From positions 1 through 64,000 of the forward strand of contig JALEGL010000012.1 of NCBI GenBank assembly GCA_022763185.1: a stretch of 64,000 bases of DNA, read 5' to 3'. The first letter of the stretch is position 1. Each line of letters starts with the position of its first letter. The notes under the pieces are model-generated. The model was not told the origin of the DNA, did not search any database, and saw only the letters and a list, made by a program, of their open reading frames with translations. Shown here in pieces: positions 14,248 through 23,448 of this stretch. This stretch comes from a bacterium. GTDB lineage: Bacteria; Bdellovibrionota_G; JALEGL01. The position numbers and the translations under genes are program-made.

Positions 14248-14316
14248 GTTTAGTTTAAAATAATTCAAAAATTCAGTATTATAACTTCTGAAAATAGAGT
14301 TTTATTTAAACTAAAC
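14248..14316. repeat. Long inverted repeat after the HTH gene
   Basis: The left arm 14248-14263 (GTTTAGTTTAAAATAA) and right arm 14302-14316 (TTATTTAAACTAAAC) are complementary apart from one extra A, giving 15 pairs around a 38-base loop. It begins right after the stop of the HTH gene and lacks a T-tract, so it is a poor intrinsic terminator. It could be an element boundary or a processed mRNA end. The rest of 14248-14396 shows nothing clear. Confidence 0.5.
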
Positions 14317-14396
14317 CCAGTAAAAAGTTAAAGAGTTGAGAATAAGTGTCAAGTAACGCAAAGCACAATATGCCGCTTGCGGATAGTATGTAAAAT

Positions 14397-15578
14397 ATGG
14401 TAATGACACATCAAATGGTACATGCTTACATAGAAAATAACTTTAAAATTTTAGCGCAATTTGCGGTTTTAGCACTATTGATAATCCTTTTTCAATCATG
14501 TGGTCTAGGCCAAGATATTTTAAGTCAAACTGAATTTGTAGAAGATAGGGATGTTGCTTTAGAAATCATCAGTGGAAATGGACAAGTAGGTGTAATCAAT
14601 CAAGCCTTGGCTTTTCCATTGGTTGTTAGAGCTATTGACGATGAAGCATTGCCCTCTGAAAATGAAAGAATTGAATTTACTGTTATCATGGGCAGTGCAA
14701 GTGTTACTTCAGTTTCCTATACTGATGCTAACGGTTTAGCAGAAGCAACTGTAAGTCTTGGGCCCAATACTGAGCAGGTTCAAATTAAAGCCTATTGGCC
14801 AAGAGGTGAAAGAGAAGCGATTTTTGATATAACAGCCAGTATTGCTATTTTACAAGTTGAGTCTGGACCTGGTTATAACGGCGCTCCTGACTGTGTTCGT
14901 GAAAACCAAGAATTTGGTGTTCCCTATGTTGTTGAGCTTATTGGACCCAATGATCAGCCTATAGCTAATACAGATGTGTTAGTGACCATAAGCAATGGCT
15001 CACTTGATCAATCAAGCTTTGAAAACAGTGTAACCTATACAACTGCAAGTAACGGAAAAATTACTTTTGATGTTGTTGCAGGTGCTACTGACCTTGATCA
15101 ATACAAAAAAGAAGTTAGAGTAACTGCGGTTGTTCCCAGTATGTTGGATGTTCAACCAATTATTTTAGAGTTAGAAACAACACGAGATAAGTTTATCGAA
15201 GCAGTTTCTTCTGATGTTCAATATTCAGAGAGCCCTCATGATCAAACTCATGATTTTGCGTTTACTGTAAAAGTCTTAGGTGAGTGTGATGCGGTTTTAA
15301 TTGATGAGCCAGTGCAGTTTGAACGTAGATGGAGTGCTCAAATTGCATCACCTTGTGACTATGATCAAACAGCCCCTTATCATCAAGATTGGTATGATCT
15401 TGGAGCAGCTGTAAGTAATAATCAAGGTTTCGCGACCTATACTAGAAACCTGGAAGTTCGCTATTGGGAAGAAAGCTTTATTTGGACCCGTCATAATGAT
15501 GTTAGAGCCACGTTATTCAATACAATCAACGGCAACAGTAAACAGTTTGCAGCAAATCACTATCTTTGTCAGGACTAG
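14397..15578 (+). CDS. Ig-like (Big) domain lipoprotein, 393 aa
   Basis: The product has a hydrophobic segment ending in LLIILFQSC, a likely lipobox, so it should be a lipoprotein. Repeated beta domains follow, with bacterial Ig-like features: FPLVVRAIDDEALPSENERI then YTDANGLAEATVSLG, and a second copy with TASNGKITFDVVAGA. Such domains usually act in surface adhesion or as structural spacers. The exact start is uncertain; ATG codons at 14397, 14403 and 14415 are in frame and none has a strong ribosome site. It precedes the kinase gene by three bases, so the three genes to 17755 form an operon. Confidence 0.7.
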   Translation: MVMTHQMVHAYIENNFKILAQFAVLALLIILFQSCGLGQDILSQTEFVEDRDVALEIISGNGQVGVINQALAFPLVVRAIDDEALPSENERIEFTVIMGSASVTSVSYTDANGLAEATVSLGPNTEQVQIKAYWPRGEREAIFDITASIAILQVESGPGYNGAPDCVRENQEFGVPYVVELIGPNDQPIANTDVLVTISNGSLDQSSFENSVTYTTASNGKITFDVVAGATDLDQYKKEVRVTAVVPSMLDVQPIILELETTRDKFIEAVSSDVQYSESPHDQTHDFAFTVKVLGECDAVLIDEPVQFERRWSAQIASPCDYDQTAPYHQDWYDLGAAVSNNQGFATYTRNLEVRYWEESFIWTRHNDVRATLFNTINGNSKQFAANHYLCQD

Positions 15579-15581
15579 ACA

Positions 15582-17102
15582 ATGGGTATTTCTGAGCAAT
15601 ATACAATCTTGGGCAAAGTCGCTCAAGGGGGCATGGCAGAAATATTTAAGGCTGAAAAACTTGGTTTAGACAATTGTAAAAAGACGGTTGCTATTAAGAA
15701 AATTATCAGACCTAAAGCAGATTCAGATGAATTTAAAACCATGTTTAGTGAAGAAGCCAAGATCATTAGCTTGCTCAATCACCCCAATATTGTGTCTTTT
15801 GATGAGTACTTTTTGTATGACAATGATCCTTGTATTGCTTTTGAATACATTGAAGGAATAGATTTAAATGAGCTTTTAAAAGAACATAGAAAAGTAAACA
15901 AAACACTTCCTTTGCAAGTCTATCTCCATGTTATAACTGAAATTCTTAAAGCCCTCGATTATGCTCATAAAAAACAACACAATAATGAGCCTCTGAGCAT
16001 CATTCATAGAGATGTCAGTCCTCAGAATATTCTTTTGTCTTACGACGGTTTTGTTAAATTAGCAGACTTTGGTATTGCTTTAGGTGCTTTACCAAGGAAT
16101 GAAACTCAGCTTGGTTTTATTAAGGGCAAAGACAATTACTTTTCTCCTGAGCAAGTAAACTTTGAAACCATAACACATAAAATAGACATTTATGCAGTTG
16201 GCGTCATGCTGCATGAGTATATTTATGGTTTTAGTCCATTTGTATTAAAAGGGATGACTCATAATGAAATTGCAAATCAAATTCGTGAATATAAGAAAGT
16301 TTCTAATGCAGATCCAATTATAGATGTACCCGATGAGTTAATAGAAATAATGAATAAGGCTATGGCTCGTAATTCTGATGATCGCTTTGAAGACGCTAAA
16401 AGCCTCAGATTAAGTTTGTTAAAGTTTTTGTCTTCAGAATGGAAAGAGGAGGGTGCAGATAAACTCAAAGACTATTTAAAAACATACAAAAAAGATGAGC
16501 AGCTTATGCCTTTTACTAAAGTACTGAATGTTGAAAGCGCGTTATCAACGATTTCAAAAAACAAAGAAACGAAGTTACAAAAAGTACTAGATGTATACGA
16601 TGGAATTAATACTAGAGCCGAAAAAGTCTTAAATGCATTTATTATACTGCTTGTATTAATAATCAGTGTTCCTATTGCATATGGGCTATATCAATATAAG
16701 AACAAGCAAGTTGTTGTGAAACCGGCTGAGTTAGAAAATAAAGTGGAAAAAGAAAACTCACTGTCAGGCTTAAACTTAGTACTAGAAAACGCCGTTTTAC
16801 CCTTTGAAGATGAGTTAAATAAACCTGAAATTTTAAAGAAAAAAACTTCTGTTAATTTTAATATAAATAAGAAAACAAAACCTAAGCAAAAAGCTCAATA
16901 TGGCTTTTTAACTATCAATGCTCCAAATAATTCAGAAGCATATATCAATGGTGCGCCTGTAGATCTAAATAAAAAAAATATGAAATTAAAGTATGGCGAA
17001 TATCTTGTTGCAATAAGATCTCCTGAAGGTTTACGCTATATTGAAAAAATAATGATTGGATCAGGTAAGGAGTATAGCGTTAATTGGAGCCCTGAATCGT
17101 GA
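15582..17102 (+). CDS. Hanks-type Ser/Thr protein kinase with PEGA tail
   Basis: The 506-residue protein begins with a kinase domain (about 7-285): P-loop GKVAQGGMAEIFKA, the VAIKK lysine, the IIHRDVSPQNILL catalytic loop and KLADFGIAL with DFG. Essential residues are present, so it should be active. A membrane helix follows (about 346-366, AFIILLVLIISVPIAYGLYQ), and the outer part ends in a PEGA-like domain (GFLTINAPNNSEAYINGAPV). PEGA domains often bind surface structures, so the kinase may sense an envelope cue. Genes of this design are common in myxobacteria and relatives. The final TGA overlaps the GTG of the next gene. Confidence 0.92.
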   Translation: MGISEQYTILGKVAQGGMAEIFKAEKLGLDNCKKTVAIKKIIRPKADSDEFKTMFSEEAKIISLLNHPNIVSFDEYFLYDNDPCIAFEYIEGIDLNELLKEHRKVNKTLPLQVYLHVITEILKALDYAHKKQHNNEPLSIIHRDVSPQNILLSYDGFVKLADFGIALGALPRNETQLGFIKGKDNYFSPEQVNFETITHKIDIYAVGVMLHEYIYGFSPFVLKGMTHNEIANQIREYKKVSNADPIIDVPDELIEIMNKAMARNSDDRFEDAKSLRLSLLKFLSSEWKEEGADKLKDYLKTYKKDEQLMPFTKVLNVESALSTISKNKETKLQKVLDVYDGINTRAEKVLNAFIILLVLIISVPIAYGLYQYKNKQVVVKPAELENKVEKENSLSGLNLVLENAVLPFEDELNKPEILKKKTSVNFNINKKTKPKQKAQYGFLTINAPNNSEAYINGAPVDLNKKNMKLKYGEYLVAIRSPEGLRYIEKIMIGSGKEYSVNWSPES

Positions 17103-17755
17103 GGCTAGCATCATTTTTTTCTGCTTTTCTATTTATGCTTATAGCGTCTGCATATAGTGCAGAGCAATCAGAATTTACAATTTTTAAAGCCAAGAGTTTT
17201 TTAGAAGAAAAAAACTATTTTAAAGCTATTAACGAATTAGAAAAGCCTTTAAATCAGATGAAAATCAATAATATAGATCAAATTGTAGAAGCTAATTTGA
17301 TTATGGGTTTTTCTTATTGTGAGCTAGGTCAGTTTGACAAAATGGAGTCTTTTTTTAACTCTGCGTTAACGTATCAATATGTGGAAAATTTAGACAAGTT
17401 TGATGTTTCTAAGCAATGTAAAAGAAAGTTTAAACAAATTCAAAAATCTATTGCAAGCCCTACAAACAAACTAAACCTTAAACCGTATGAACCAAAAAAA
17501 GATATTAAACGCTACTTACCCTATGGCATCGGTCATTATAAAAGAGGAAATAAGAAAAAAGGAAAGTTCTTTGCTATTTCTGAAGGCGCTTTAACGACTA
17601 TAGCAATTACCTCAGCAATATTATTTGCCAGTGAAGATACTATTGGCGGAAGACATTATAACCCTGGAAAAGCAAAGAGATACCAAACAATTTTTTGGTC
17701 TGCAGTTGGAGCTAACATAGGGCTGGTTTCTATAGATTTATTTGGTTTAAAGTAA
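17099..17755 (+). CDS. Secreted/membrane TPR-like protein, 218 aa
   Basis: The 218-residue protein starts with a signal peptide (FFSAFLFMLIASAYS), then TPR-like helices (AKSFLEEKNYFKAINELEKP). It ends in a region with YGIGHYKRGNKKKGKFFAIS and a hydrophobic segment (LTTIAITSAILFAS), like many small membrane proteins with two C-terminal helices. The GTG start overlaps the kinase stop (GTGA), so it is probably a partner or substrate of the kinase. Function unknown. Confidence 0.75.
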   Translation: MRLASFFSAFLFMLIASAYSAEQSEFTIFKAKSFLEEKNYFKAINELEKPLNQMKINNIDQIVEANLIMGFSYCELGQFDKMESFFNSALTYQYVENLDKFDVSKQCKRKFKQIQKSIASPTNKLNLKPYEPKKDIKRYLPYGIGHYKRGNKKKGKFFAISEGALTTIAITSAILFASEDTIGGRHYNPGKAKRYQTIFWSAVGANIGLVSIDLFGLK

Positions 17756-18020
17756 ATACGATTTTAATTATTTTTGTTATATTAATATTAAGTGAGAGTG
17801 CGCTTATAGAGAAATCATAAATCCAAACAGAGCAAAAGCTTGTCAAAAAACATGTTGGAGTTCTTAGGGGTTGATTTTAGATGTGATTACTTTTGATTAA
17901 ACCTCACTAAAAAATAAACCCTCCTGTTTTGTTTTTATTCAAAACTATGTGTGAGGTGACCATAAGATAGGTTTAAAAAATTTGTATAATGAAATATTTA
18001 TGCTAGTGTTTTTTTGAGTT
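17756..18020. other. Intergenic region before the metal island
   Basis: 265 bases with no open frame of note. The one suggestive feature is an extended -10 (TGTATAAT) ending at 17990, 31 bases before the next ATG; no good -35 box is seen, so an activator may be needed. Confidence 0.4.
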
Positions 18021-18380
18021 ATGATTCATAATAGTGTTGTGAGATATATTATCTGTTTTTGCTTGTTATTAGGAACCAGTATTGAGTTTCTTAACATCTC
18101 CGATCATCTTGTTTCAAATGACTCAACTTCACAAATTAAAGCTGATAGTGGATCTAAAATAGAGACTCTTAAAGAGCATCAAGATTGTACTGACTGCGGA
18201 TCTTCAGACCACTGTCGTCATCATTGTAATGGATTGCACTATGTGACTTTGACAAATCAAAGTTTAAATCTTTTAGATCAGACTAAAAGTCTTTCTTATT
18301 TTAACTCAAACTTAAAAATTCAAACTCCCTTTCTTAAATGTCCTGGGCAGCCGCCAAATATATACAACCAAATTATTTAA
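18021..18380 (+). CDS. Small secreted Cys/His-rich protein of metal island
   Basis: The 119-residue product has a hydrophobic start (YIICFCLLLGTSIEF) and a cluster CTDCGSSDHCRHHC near the middle that looks like a metal ligand site. Small proteins of this design often precede TolC/RND metal efflux genes, and the CzcC-like gene follows 134 bases downstream. A periplasmic metal chaperone or sensor role is inferred. No named family is recognised. Confidence 0.6.
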   Translation: MIHNSVVRYIICFCLLLGTSIEFLNISDHLVSNDSTSQIKADSGSKIETLKEHQDCTDCGSSDHCRHHCNGLHYVTLTNQSLNLLDQTKSLSYFNSNLKIQTPFLKCPGQPPNIYNQII

Positions 18381-18514
18381 CGATCTAATTTAATCAAGCT
18401 AATAGTTATCTGTATATAAACTAACAGCAATACAGTTAAATTAACGCATTGATATACATTTACAAAATATTGTTGATATTATTGTAAATAACATCACTAG
18501 AAAGGTTTGCCGTG

Positions 18515-19741
18515 ATGAAAATATATATTTTGGTATTAAATTTTGTTTTTGCAAGCTTAGCTTATGGAAGTGAGCTATGCCAAATAAACAACGTAAATGA
18601 ATTGCTGAGTCGTATTCAGGAGGTCCACCCCTTGATATTAGAAGCTAAACTTCAAACTCAAGTAAGTCAAAAATTAACTGATGTTTCAAAACAACGCCCC
18701 AATCCAAATTTAAATGCAGAGGCACTTTTTGGAAGTCCAAATTCTCAATTTGCAGCGGACACGTTTTTTTCTCTTCAACATACGATTGAATTGGGAGGGA
18801 AACGATCAGCTCGAATCAAATCAGCTGAAGCACAAATTGAGATGACGGAATTGCAAAAAAGAGAAGCTTTAGAGGCCGTTATGATTGACTCAGTTGTAAA
18901 GCTTTACCGGCTGAAACAGATACAAGAAATATCTAAATTATATTATGAAGCCACAAATGCATTTGACCGTATTCGGGAGCGTCTAAAAAAATTACCATCT
19001 CGTTCACCTGAACAACAAATAGAAATGGATACACTTGAATTGGCATCAAGTGCGTATGGTTTTGATATTATCCAAAAAGAATCTGAAAAAATTTATATTG
19101 AAAAACATTTAGCTTTTTTTAGTGAATGTCCTTCACTTGCAATTGACAGGGTTGTTCCGGCAGAAGTTTCATTGCCAAGTGATATTTATGCGTTCAAGGA
19201 CATTCATAAATCTTTAAAGGTCTTAGATGCAAAACAAAAACTTAAAATTGCACACACACGGCTTGCGCAAGAGAACTCAAAAAAAACTCCAAATATAAAT
19301 TTAGGTCCTGCTGTTGGCTATGGGAAGAGCATAGGATCAGAGGCAGTTTTGTTTGGAGCGGCACTAAGTATGCCGCTCCCTCTCTTGAATAAAAATAAAG
19401 GACGTCGAGCTTTTGAAGACGCAAATGTAAAAACTGCTGAACTTTCTTGGAGAAATATAGAACGTGAAGCAGCTATGGATTTGGATATTTGGAAGGAAAA
19501 ATATCAACGCTTTTATAAAGCCCTTCAAACTTACAAAGGGCGTGAAACTATGGATGAGAAACACAAGCGAATTGAGTCGTTATTTCACAGAGGTGTAGTA
19601 TCTACGGCACTGGTAATTGAAGCTCATCGACAACTGATTGATTTTAGTGAGGCTCAATTGTCATTTGAACTTGGAGCAATTGAGGCATTATGGAATATAT
19701 ATCGACTCACTGGAAATTTAGACAAAGGAAAACTGCAATGA
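18515..19741 (+). CDS. czcC: CzcC-like outer-membrane efflux protein
   Basis: The protein has about 408 residues, a signal peptide (YILVLNFVFASLAYG) and the two-repeat TolC/OEP pattern, with LKVLDAKQKLKIAHTRLAQ and a final LIDFSEAQLSFELGAIEAL helix. It forms the outer channel for RND metal efflux. The start is a GTG-ATG pair at 18512/18515 with AAAGG upstream; I prefer the ATG. The stop overlaps the start of the CzcB-like gene (ATGA). Cys in SELCQ near residue 20 suggests oxidised or variable N-terminus rather than lipoprotein. Confidence 0.85.
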   Translation: MKIYILVLNFVFASLAYGSELCQINNVNELLSRIQEVHPLILEAKLQTQVSQKLTDVSKQRPNPNLNAEALFGSPNSQFAADTFFSLQHTIELGGKRSARIKSAEAQIEMTELQKREALEAVMIDSVVKLYRLKQIQEISKLYYEATNAFDRIRERLKKLPSRSPEQQIEMDTLELASSAYGFDIIQKESEKIYIEKHLAFFSECPSLAIDRVVPAEVSLPSDIYAFKDIHKSLKVLDAKQKLKIAHTRLAQENSKKTPNINLGPAVGYGKSIGSEAVLFGAALSMPLPLLNKNKGRRAFEDANVKTAELSWRNIEREAAMDLDIWKEKYQRFYKALQTYKGRETMDEKHKRIESLFHRGVVSTALVIEAHRQLIDFSEAQLSFELGAIEALWNIYRLTGNLDKGKLQ

Positions 19742-20313
19742 GAAAAACGTTTTTTAAAATACATGCGTTTTCTTGGGCGATAGCAACCCTGATTGTGTGT
19801 TTGATATTTACGGCCGTGGTTAGTGCAGAAACTGAAAAACATCAACACTCTCACGAACAAGAGGCTGAAGTAAAGGAAGCAAAAGATCATGCAAAATATG
19901 AATCTCATGATCAAGATTCAGCACATGATGAGCATGGAGAAGAAGGGCATGAAGAAGGCAATCGTAAAGTGGGTGAAGGCAAAGCCGTCGTTGAAATTCA
20001 TGATGAAAAAGGATTTCGTCTTTCTACACAGGCTTATGTTGCTTTAGGTATTGATCATCAAAAAGTAAATGGTTCCTTATTTAAAATTCCGAAATCAGCT
20101 TTGGTTCAAATCAAAAATACCACTGCTGTTTACCGATACCACGATCACTTCTTCAAATTGATCCCGGTCAATATTCAAAGTGAAGAGGAAAACCACTATA
20201 TAGTGACGGCGGTTATCAAGGTAGGCGAACTCATTGTTACTCAAGGGGTAGAATTGTTACGTGTGGCTGATGTTTACGCGCAGGACACCTCAGACTACAG
20301 TCACGGGCATTAG
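19738..20313 (+). CDS. Minimal CzcB-like adaptor lacking hairpin and lipoyl domains
   Basis: A 191-residue periplasmic protein with a signal segment (WAIATLIVCLIFTAVVSA), a long His/Glu/Asp-rich stretch (roughly 35-80) and one domain resembling the membrane-proximal and last barrel parts of RND adaptor proteins (FKIPKSALVQIKNTTAVYRY, then GVELLRVADVYAQD). Normal CzcB proteins have 350-520 residues. The alpha-hairpin and lipoyl domains that reach the outer-membrane channel are absent, with no sign of frameshift. It sits in the usual czcC-czcB-czcA order, so it may act as a shortened adaptor or metal scavenger. Confidence 0.7.
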   Translation: MRKTFFKIHAFSWAIATLIVCLIFTAVVSAETEKHQHSHEQEAEVKEAKDHAKYESHDQDSAHDEHGEEGHEEGNRKVGEGKAVVEIHDEKGFRLSTQAYVALGIDHQKVNGSLFKIPKSALVQIKNTTAVYRYHDHFFKLIPVNIQSEEENHYIVTAVIKVGELIVTQGVELLRVADVYAQDTSDYSHGH

Positions 20314-20325
20314 GAAGGTACAAGT

Positions 20326-23300
20326 ATGATTAATCGAATTATAAAATTTTCAGTACAAAACAGATTATTGGTTTTTATCGCGACAGGGGCTCTTGCTGTG
20401 TTTGGAGTTAAAGCTTTTCAAGCGCTCTCTATTGACGCGGTCCCCGACATTACCAATACGCAAGTTCAAATCAATACACCGGTTGATGGGCTTATCCCCG
20501 AAGAGATCGAACGTATGATTACCTTTCCGATTGAGTATGTCATGAATGGAATGCCAGGGGTGGAAACCGTTCGGTCGATTTCTCGTTACGGTATCTCTCA
20601 AGTGACGGTGGTGTTTGATGAGGGCTTTGATATTTACCGAGCCCGTCAATTGGTTTCTGAGCGTCTTCAAACCATTGAACTTCCTGAAAATGTCATGCCA
20701 CAAATGGGACCTATCAGTACGGGCTTAGGGGAAATTGTTCACTACTCTGTGGAAGCCAAGCAGCCTTCTCAAGATCCTGAAGAGCGACTACAGGAACTTA
20801 TGGAGTTAAGGTCTATCCAGGAGTGGCAGATTAAACCTAGACTCTTGACTACAAAAGGTGTGACAGAAGTTAATACGATCGGAGGCTTTGAGAAACAATT
20901 TTTTGTTCAACCCAATATTCCTAAAATGACTCAATATGGAATTCACTTCGACGACATAGAGCAATCCATCTCTCAAACAAATGTAAATGTAGGGGGGAGT
21001 TACATTCAACAAACCGGTGAACAATTGTTGGTACGTGGGATCGGCCTCCTTAAAGGTATAGAAGATATTGAGAATGTGGTTGTTAAACAGCTTTCAACCT
21101 TAAAAGTTATTCGAGTTAAAGATATTGCTACTGTTAAATTAGACAAAGAGATTCGAACCGGAGCGGCTACGGTCAATGGTGAAGAGTCCATTATCGGAAC
21201 CACCTTCATGCTCTTAGGAGAAAATAGTAGAACCGTATCTATTCGTGTCGTAGAACAACTGGACGAAATTAAAAAAACACTCCCAAAGTGGGTTGAAATC
21301 AATGTTCTGTATGATCGATCAACGATGGTTAACTCTACCTTAGGTACCGTAGAACATAACCTTCTTTTAGGTGCTTCGCTCGTGATCATTATTCTCATGC
21401 TTTTGGTTGGAAACCTTCGTGCAGCTTTAATCACGGCCATTGTTATTCCATTATCTCTCTTGATTACATTTATTTTAATGAAATGGCGTGGGGTTTCCGG
21501 AAACCTTATGAGTTTAGGTGCTTTAGACTTTGGAATCATTGTTGATGGTGCTGTTATTGTGGTGGAGAATTGTGTCAGACGTATACATGCAAAGGGTCAA
21601 GAATTAAAAAGAGATTTATCACGTCAAGAAGTTAAACAAGAAGTCATTGATGCTTCGATTGAAATTCGACAAGCAGCAGGATTTGGCGAAATGATTGTGA
21701 TCGTTGTATTTATTCCATTACTTGTTCTTACCGGCGTAGAGGGAAAAATGTTTGTTCCGATGGCTCAGACCTTTATTATGGCCTTGGCTTCGGCATTGTT
21801 TTTGTCCTTTACGTTAGTACCGGCATTAAGTGCGACGATCATGAGCGGAAAGGTTCGTGAAAACAAAACCATTTTGATGCGAGTTACAGAAAAACTATTT
21901 CAACCTGTTTTAAAGCAGGCACTCAGGTTTAAATACTTGGTGATGTCTATAGGTATAGCTTCTATTTTTGGTGGTGTGTTTTTGTTTTCCCAGATGGGGT
22001 CAGAGTTTATTCCCAAATTAGATGAAGGGGATTTCGCAGTTCAGTTTATTAGGCCTGCTAACATCAGTACACAAAACTCGGTTGACTTACAGCGAATTTC
22101 TGAGAAGGTTATAAAGTCATTTCCAGAAGTAAAAGATGTATTTGCGCGAACTGGTGCAGCCGAAGTTGCAACTGATCCGATGGGAGTAAATATCTCTGAC
22201 AGTTATGTGATGCTCAATGAAAAAAACAAATGGAGTGGGTCGATTCAAAGCAAGAAAGAACTCATTGAGGCAGTTCGGAAAAAGCTCGAATTAACAGTTC
22301 CTGGGCAGACTCTTCTTATTTCACAACCTGTAGAACTACGCTTTAATGAACTGCTTGAAGGAACTCGGGCGGAAGTGTCTGCAAAAATCTATGGTGACGA
22401 TCTTGATCTCTTGATTGACTATTCAAAGGATCTTGCCAATGTCCTCAGTCAAGTTCCAGGTGTTGGTGAAGCGGAGTCAGAGTCCAGTGGTAAGGCACCC
22501 ATGCTTCAGTATTCACCGAAGCAGGAAGTGTTGAGTCAATTAGGCGTCAGTGATCGTCCGGTGTTGGACGTTATTGAAACAGCTTTGGGTGGGCGAGAGA
22601 TAGGTAGTATTTATGAAGGTGTAAAACGTTATCCCATTATTGCTAGACTTTCTGGAGAAGAACGTAAGGATCTTAAAACTATCCGAACTCTTCCGGTGGG
22701 TATCTCCGAAGGGTATACCGTCCCAATTGAGAAAGTGGCTACGATTGATTATGTAGAAACCTTTTCTTCTGTTTCTAGAGAAAACTCTCAACGAAGAGTC
22801 GCAGTTTTAATTAATCCTGAAACCAGAGACATTGAGGGTTTTGTCAAAAAAGCACAGAAACTTGCCGATGAACAAATTAAATTACCTGAAGGATATTTCA
22901 TTGAATGGGGAGGGAGTTTTAAAAATCTACAGACTGCAAAAGAACGGTTAAAGATTCTTATTCCTTTGGCCTTGTTAGCTATTCTGATGATGATCTACTT
23001 TGCTTTTCAGAATATAGGACAAGTTTTACTCATCTTTTTCTGTGCGCCTATGTCTTTGATTGGTGGTGTGCTAGCCCTGAAGTTTATGGGAATGCCGTTT
23101 AGTATCTCAGCAGGAGTTGGTTTTATTGCCTTATCAGGGATTAGTATTCTTAATGGTGTGGTGTTGGTAACATATTTCAATACACTTCGAGCTCAAGGTC
23201 TAAGTGTCGATGAAGTGGTTCATAAGGGAACAATGGTTCGTTTGCGACCTGTGCTTATGACAGCACTTATTGATATTTTTGGATTCTTGCCAATGATGTT

Positions 23301-23445
23301 GTCAACAGGCTTGGGAGCTGAAGTCCAAAGGCCTTTAGCTACGGTTGTAGTGGTTGGAATGTTCTTGGTAACCATACTAACATTGGTTGTGTTACCTTGT
23401 TTATACAGTGTGTTTAGCCGGTTTATGGTACAAAGGGGGATTTAA
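20326..23445 (+). CDS. czcA: CzcA-type heavy-metal RND pump
   Basis: The 1039-residue protein is a full-length HME-RND pump, close to the family norm. It starts MINRIIKFSVQNRLLVFIAT, followed by the porter motif SIDAVPDITNTQVQI, and TM4 holds the proton-relay motif ALDFGIIVDGAVIVVEN, as in Co/Zn/Cd transporters. It should drive divalent cations from periplasm or cytoplasm outward using the proton gradient. The ribosome site AGGAAGG precedes the ATG. The local base composition looks richer in GC than that of the flanking genes, which fits lateral gain. The CDF gene follows after three bases. Confidence 0.93.
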   Translation: MINRIIKFSVQNRLLVFIATGALAVFGVKAFQALSIDAVPDITNTQVQINTPVDGLIPEEIERMITFPIEYVMNGMPGVETVRSISRYGISQVTVVFDEGFDIYRARQLVSERLQTIELPENVMPQMGPISTGLGEIVHYSVEAKQPSQDPEERLQELMELRSIQEWQIKPRLLTTKGVTEVNTIGGFEKQFFVQPNIPKMTQYGIHFDDIEQSISQTNVNVGGSYIQQTGEQLLVRGIGLLKGIEDIENVVVKQLSTLKVIRVKDIATVKLDKEIRTGAATVNGEESIIGTTFMLLGENSRTVSIRVVEQLDEIKKTLPKWVEINVLYDRSTMVNSTLGTVEHNLLLGASLVIIILMLLVGNLRAALITAIVIPLSLLITFILMKWRGVSGNLMSLGALDFGIIVDGAVIVVENCVRRIHAKGQELKRDLSRQEVKQEVIDASIEIRQAAGFGEMIVIVVFIPLLVLTGVEGKMFVPMAQTFIMALASALFLSFTLVPALSATIMSGKVRENKTILMRVTEKLFQPVLKQALRFKYLVMSIGIASIFGGVFLFSQMGSEFIPKLDEGDFAVQFIRPANISTQNSVDLQRISEKVIKSFPEVKDVFARTGAAEVATDPMGVNISDSYVMLNEKNKWSGSIQSKKELIEAVRKKLELTVPGQTLLISQPVELRFNELLEGTRAEVSAKIYGDDLDLLIDYSKDLANVLSQVPGVGEAESESSGKAPMLQYSPKQEVLSQLGVSDRPVLDVIETALGGREIGSIYEGVKRYPIIARLSGEERKDLKTIRTLPVGISEGYTVPIEKVATIDYVETFSSVSRENSQRRVAVLINPETRDIEGFVKKAQKLADEQIKLPEGYFIEWGGSFKNLQTAKERLKILIPLALLAILMMIYFAFQNIGQVLLIFFCAPMSLIGGVLALKFMGMPFSISAGVGFIALSGISILNGVVLVTYFNTLRAQGLSVDEVVHKGTMVRLRPVLMTALIDIFGFLPMMLSTGLGAEVQRPLATVVVVGMFLVTILTLVVLPCLYSVFSRFMVQRGI

Positions 23446-23448
23446 AAT

